From NCBI GenBank assembly GCA_947627335.1, contig CANQVQ010000084.1, positions 1-6,807 on the forward strand: DNA of 6,807 bases, written 5' to 3'. The notes under the pieces are model-generated. The model was not told the DNA's origin. It saw nothing but the letters and a program-made list of their open reading frames with translations, and did no database searches. Position 1 is the first letter of the stretch. Each line of letters opens with the position of its first letter. The DNA is from an uncultured Clostridia bacterium (GTDB lineage Bacteria; Bacillota; Clostridia; Oscillospirales; CAG-382). The position numbers were made by a program, and so were the translations under genes. Positions 6,116-6,807 of this stretch are shown piece by piece.

Positions 6116-6144
6116 ATTTTATCACAAAACCAGGACGCTGTCAA
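6116..6144 (-). promoter_or_regulatory. Sigma-A type promoter of the secreted-protein gene, with extended -10
   Basis: On the minus strand TTGACA (6144-6139) and TAAAAT (6121-6116) are 17 bases apart, and TGA directly before the -10 supplies the TG of an extended -10. Transcription should begin near 6109, giving a short leader of about 38 bases. The promoter begins only 57 bases after the upstream purine gene stops. Predicted activity is strong. Confidence 0.88.
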
Positions 6145-6157
6145 GGGGTTTTTCTAT

Positions 6158-6209
6158 AAAAAATCAACCATTTTTTGCACTTTTGCAAATTTTTTCTCCG
6201 ATCAATGGT
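6158..6209 (-). terminator. Possible weak terminator after the AICAR transformylase gene
   Basis: An inner stem TTTGCA/TGCAAA (6174-6179 with 6184-6189, 4-base loop) sits inside an outer stem ACCATT/AATGGT (6167-6172 with 6204-6209, overlapping the stop codon), followed on the minus strand by TGA and a run of six T (6163-6158). The stems are AT-rich and interrupted by a bulge, so termination may be leaky. On the plus strand the inner stem is also followed by six T. Confidence 0.4.
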
Positions 6210-6807
6210 GGAACAGCCGCATTCCCGTGAACGCGAGGACCACGCCGTGACGGTCGCAGCACTCGATGACGTCGCCGTCCCGCTTCGAGCCGCCCGGCTC
6301 GGCGATATAGCGCACACCGCTGCGGCAGGCACGGTCGATGTTGTCGGAGAACGGGAAGAACGCGTCCGAGCCGAGGGACACGCCCGTGACCGAGGAGAGC
6401 CATTCCGCACGCTCCTCCGCCGTCAGTTCGTCCGGGCGAACCGTGAACAACCCCTGCCACGCACCGTCCCGCAGGACGTCGCCGCAGTCCGTCGGGGAGA
6501 TGTAGAGGTCGATGGCGGTATCGCGGTCGGGCTTGCCGACGTCGGAACGGAACGGGAGGGAAAGCACCTTCGGATGCTTGCGCAGGGAGTAGTTGTCCGC
6601 CTTGTTGCCCGCAAGACGCGTGCAGTGGATGCGGGACTGCTGTCCGGCGCCGATGCCGATCGCCTGCCCCTGATAGGTGTAGCAGACGGAGTTGGATTGG
6701 GTGTATTTGAGCGTGATCATGGCGACGATCAGGTCGCGCACGGCGGTGTCGGGCAGGTCCTTATTCTGTGAAACGATGTTCGTGAACAGTTCCGCGTCGA
6801 TGCGGTA
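6202..6807 (-). CDS. purH: AICAR transformylase (phosphoribosylaminoimidazolecarboxamide formyltransferase), C-terminal part, eukaryote-like subclass
   Basis: This enzyme formylates AICAR with 10-formyl-tetrahydrofolate to make FAICAR, the next-to-last step of IMP synthesis. The last 201 residues are present and the frame stays open to the right edge. Diagnostic segments are LKYTQSNSVCYTYQGQ (residues 33-48), IGIGAGQQSRIHCTRLAG (50-67), the long insert starting NKADNYSLRKHPKVLSLPF, SDAFFPFSDNIDRA (147-160), EPGGS (170-174) and the terminal RLFHH. The insert and the KYTQSNSVCY/QQSRIHCTRLAG wording resemble animal ATIC more than E. coli-type PurH, which has no such long insert. The conserved Asn of YTQSNS (Asn39 here) is an active-site residue in ATIC; the catalytic Lys-His pair lies outside the window. 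In anaerobes this subclass is often a free-standing protein of about 390 residues without the IMP cyclohydrolase domain; that cannot be verified here. The stop is TGA. Confidence 0.93.
   Translation of the reverse strand, partial: YRIDAELFTNIVSQNKDLPDTAVRDLIVAMITLKYTQSNSVCYTYQGQAIGIGAGQQSRIHCTRLAGNKADNYSLRKHPKVLSLPFRSDVGKPDRDTAIDLYISPTDCGDVLRDGAWQGLFTVRPDELTAEERAEWLSSVTGVSLGSDAFFPFSDNIDRACRSGVRYIAEPGGSKRDGDVIECCDRHGVVLAFTGMRLFHH

Overview
This window looks like a chromosomal segment of a GC-rich, Gram-positive-type bacterium, most likely a gut-type Clostridia/Oscillospiraceae lineage. That placement is an inference. It rests on strong AAGGAG-type ribosome sites, two near-consensus sigma-A promoters, a Sec-exported protein with a C-terminal membrane segment of the kind seen in Firmicutes, and the particular purine and arginine enzyme subclasses. 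All supportable genes lie on the minus strand, so transcription runs from high to low coordinates. The long plus-strand open frames are shadows of GC-rich coding sequence.

Region by region, in the direction of transcription. (1) 6807-6202 is the C-terminal half of an AICAR transformylase (PurH/ATIC C-terminal activity) of the eukaryote-like subclass; its N-terminus lies outside the window. It ends at a possible weak terminator. (2) 6144-4557 is a free-standing gene with its own strong promoter, ribosome site and intrinsic terminator. It encodes a 504-residue secreted, probably membrane-anchored protein: signal peptide, an unrecognised N-terminal domain, an acidic linker, a cohesin-like beta-sandwich domain, a Ser/Thr/Asp/Gly linker encoded by a 9-bp tandem repeat, and a transmembrane tail. 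(3) 4450-4295 is a regulatory region with a consensus promoter and two candidate ArgR-type operator sites. (4) 4294-1 is an arginine biosynthesis run, argG-argH-argC-argJ, with argJ cut by the window edge.

The four arginine genes form a plausible operon. ArgJ moves the acetyl group from N-acetylornithine to glutamate, ArgC reduces N-acetylglutamyl phosphate, and ArgG and ArgH convert citrulline and aspartate to arginine and fumarate. argB, argD and argF/carbamoyltransferase are not in the window; the continuing argJ suggests that at least argB and argD may follow to the left. argH and argC overlap by an ATGA, and argC belongs to the short type 2 family.

Most of the window is ordinary housekeeping metabolism. 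The least explained item is the secreted protein at 4557-6071. The paired operator-like sites upstream of argG are the most testable regulatory observation. I saw no CRISPR array, insertion sequence, tRNA, rRNA or phage signature.
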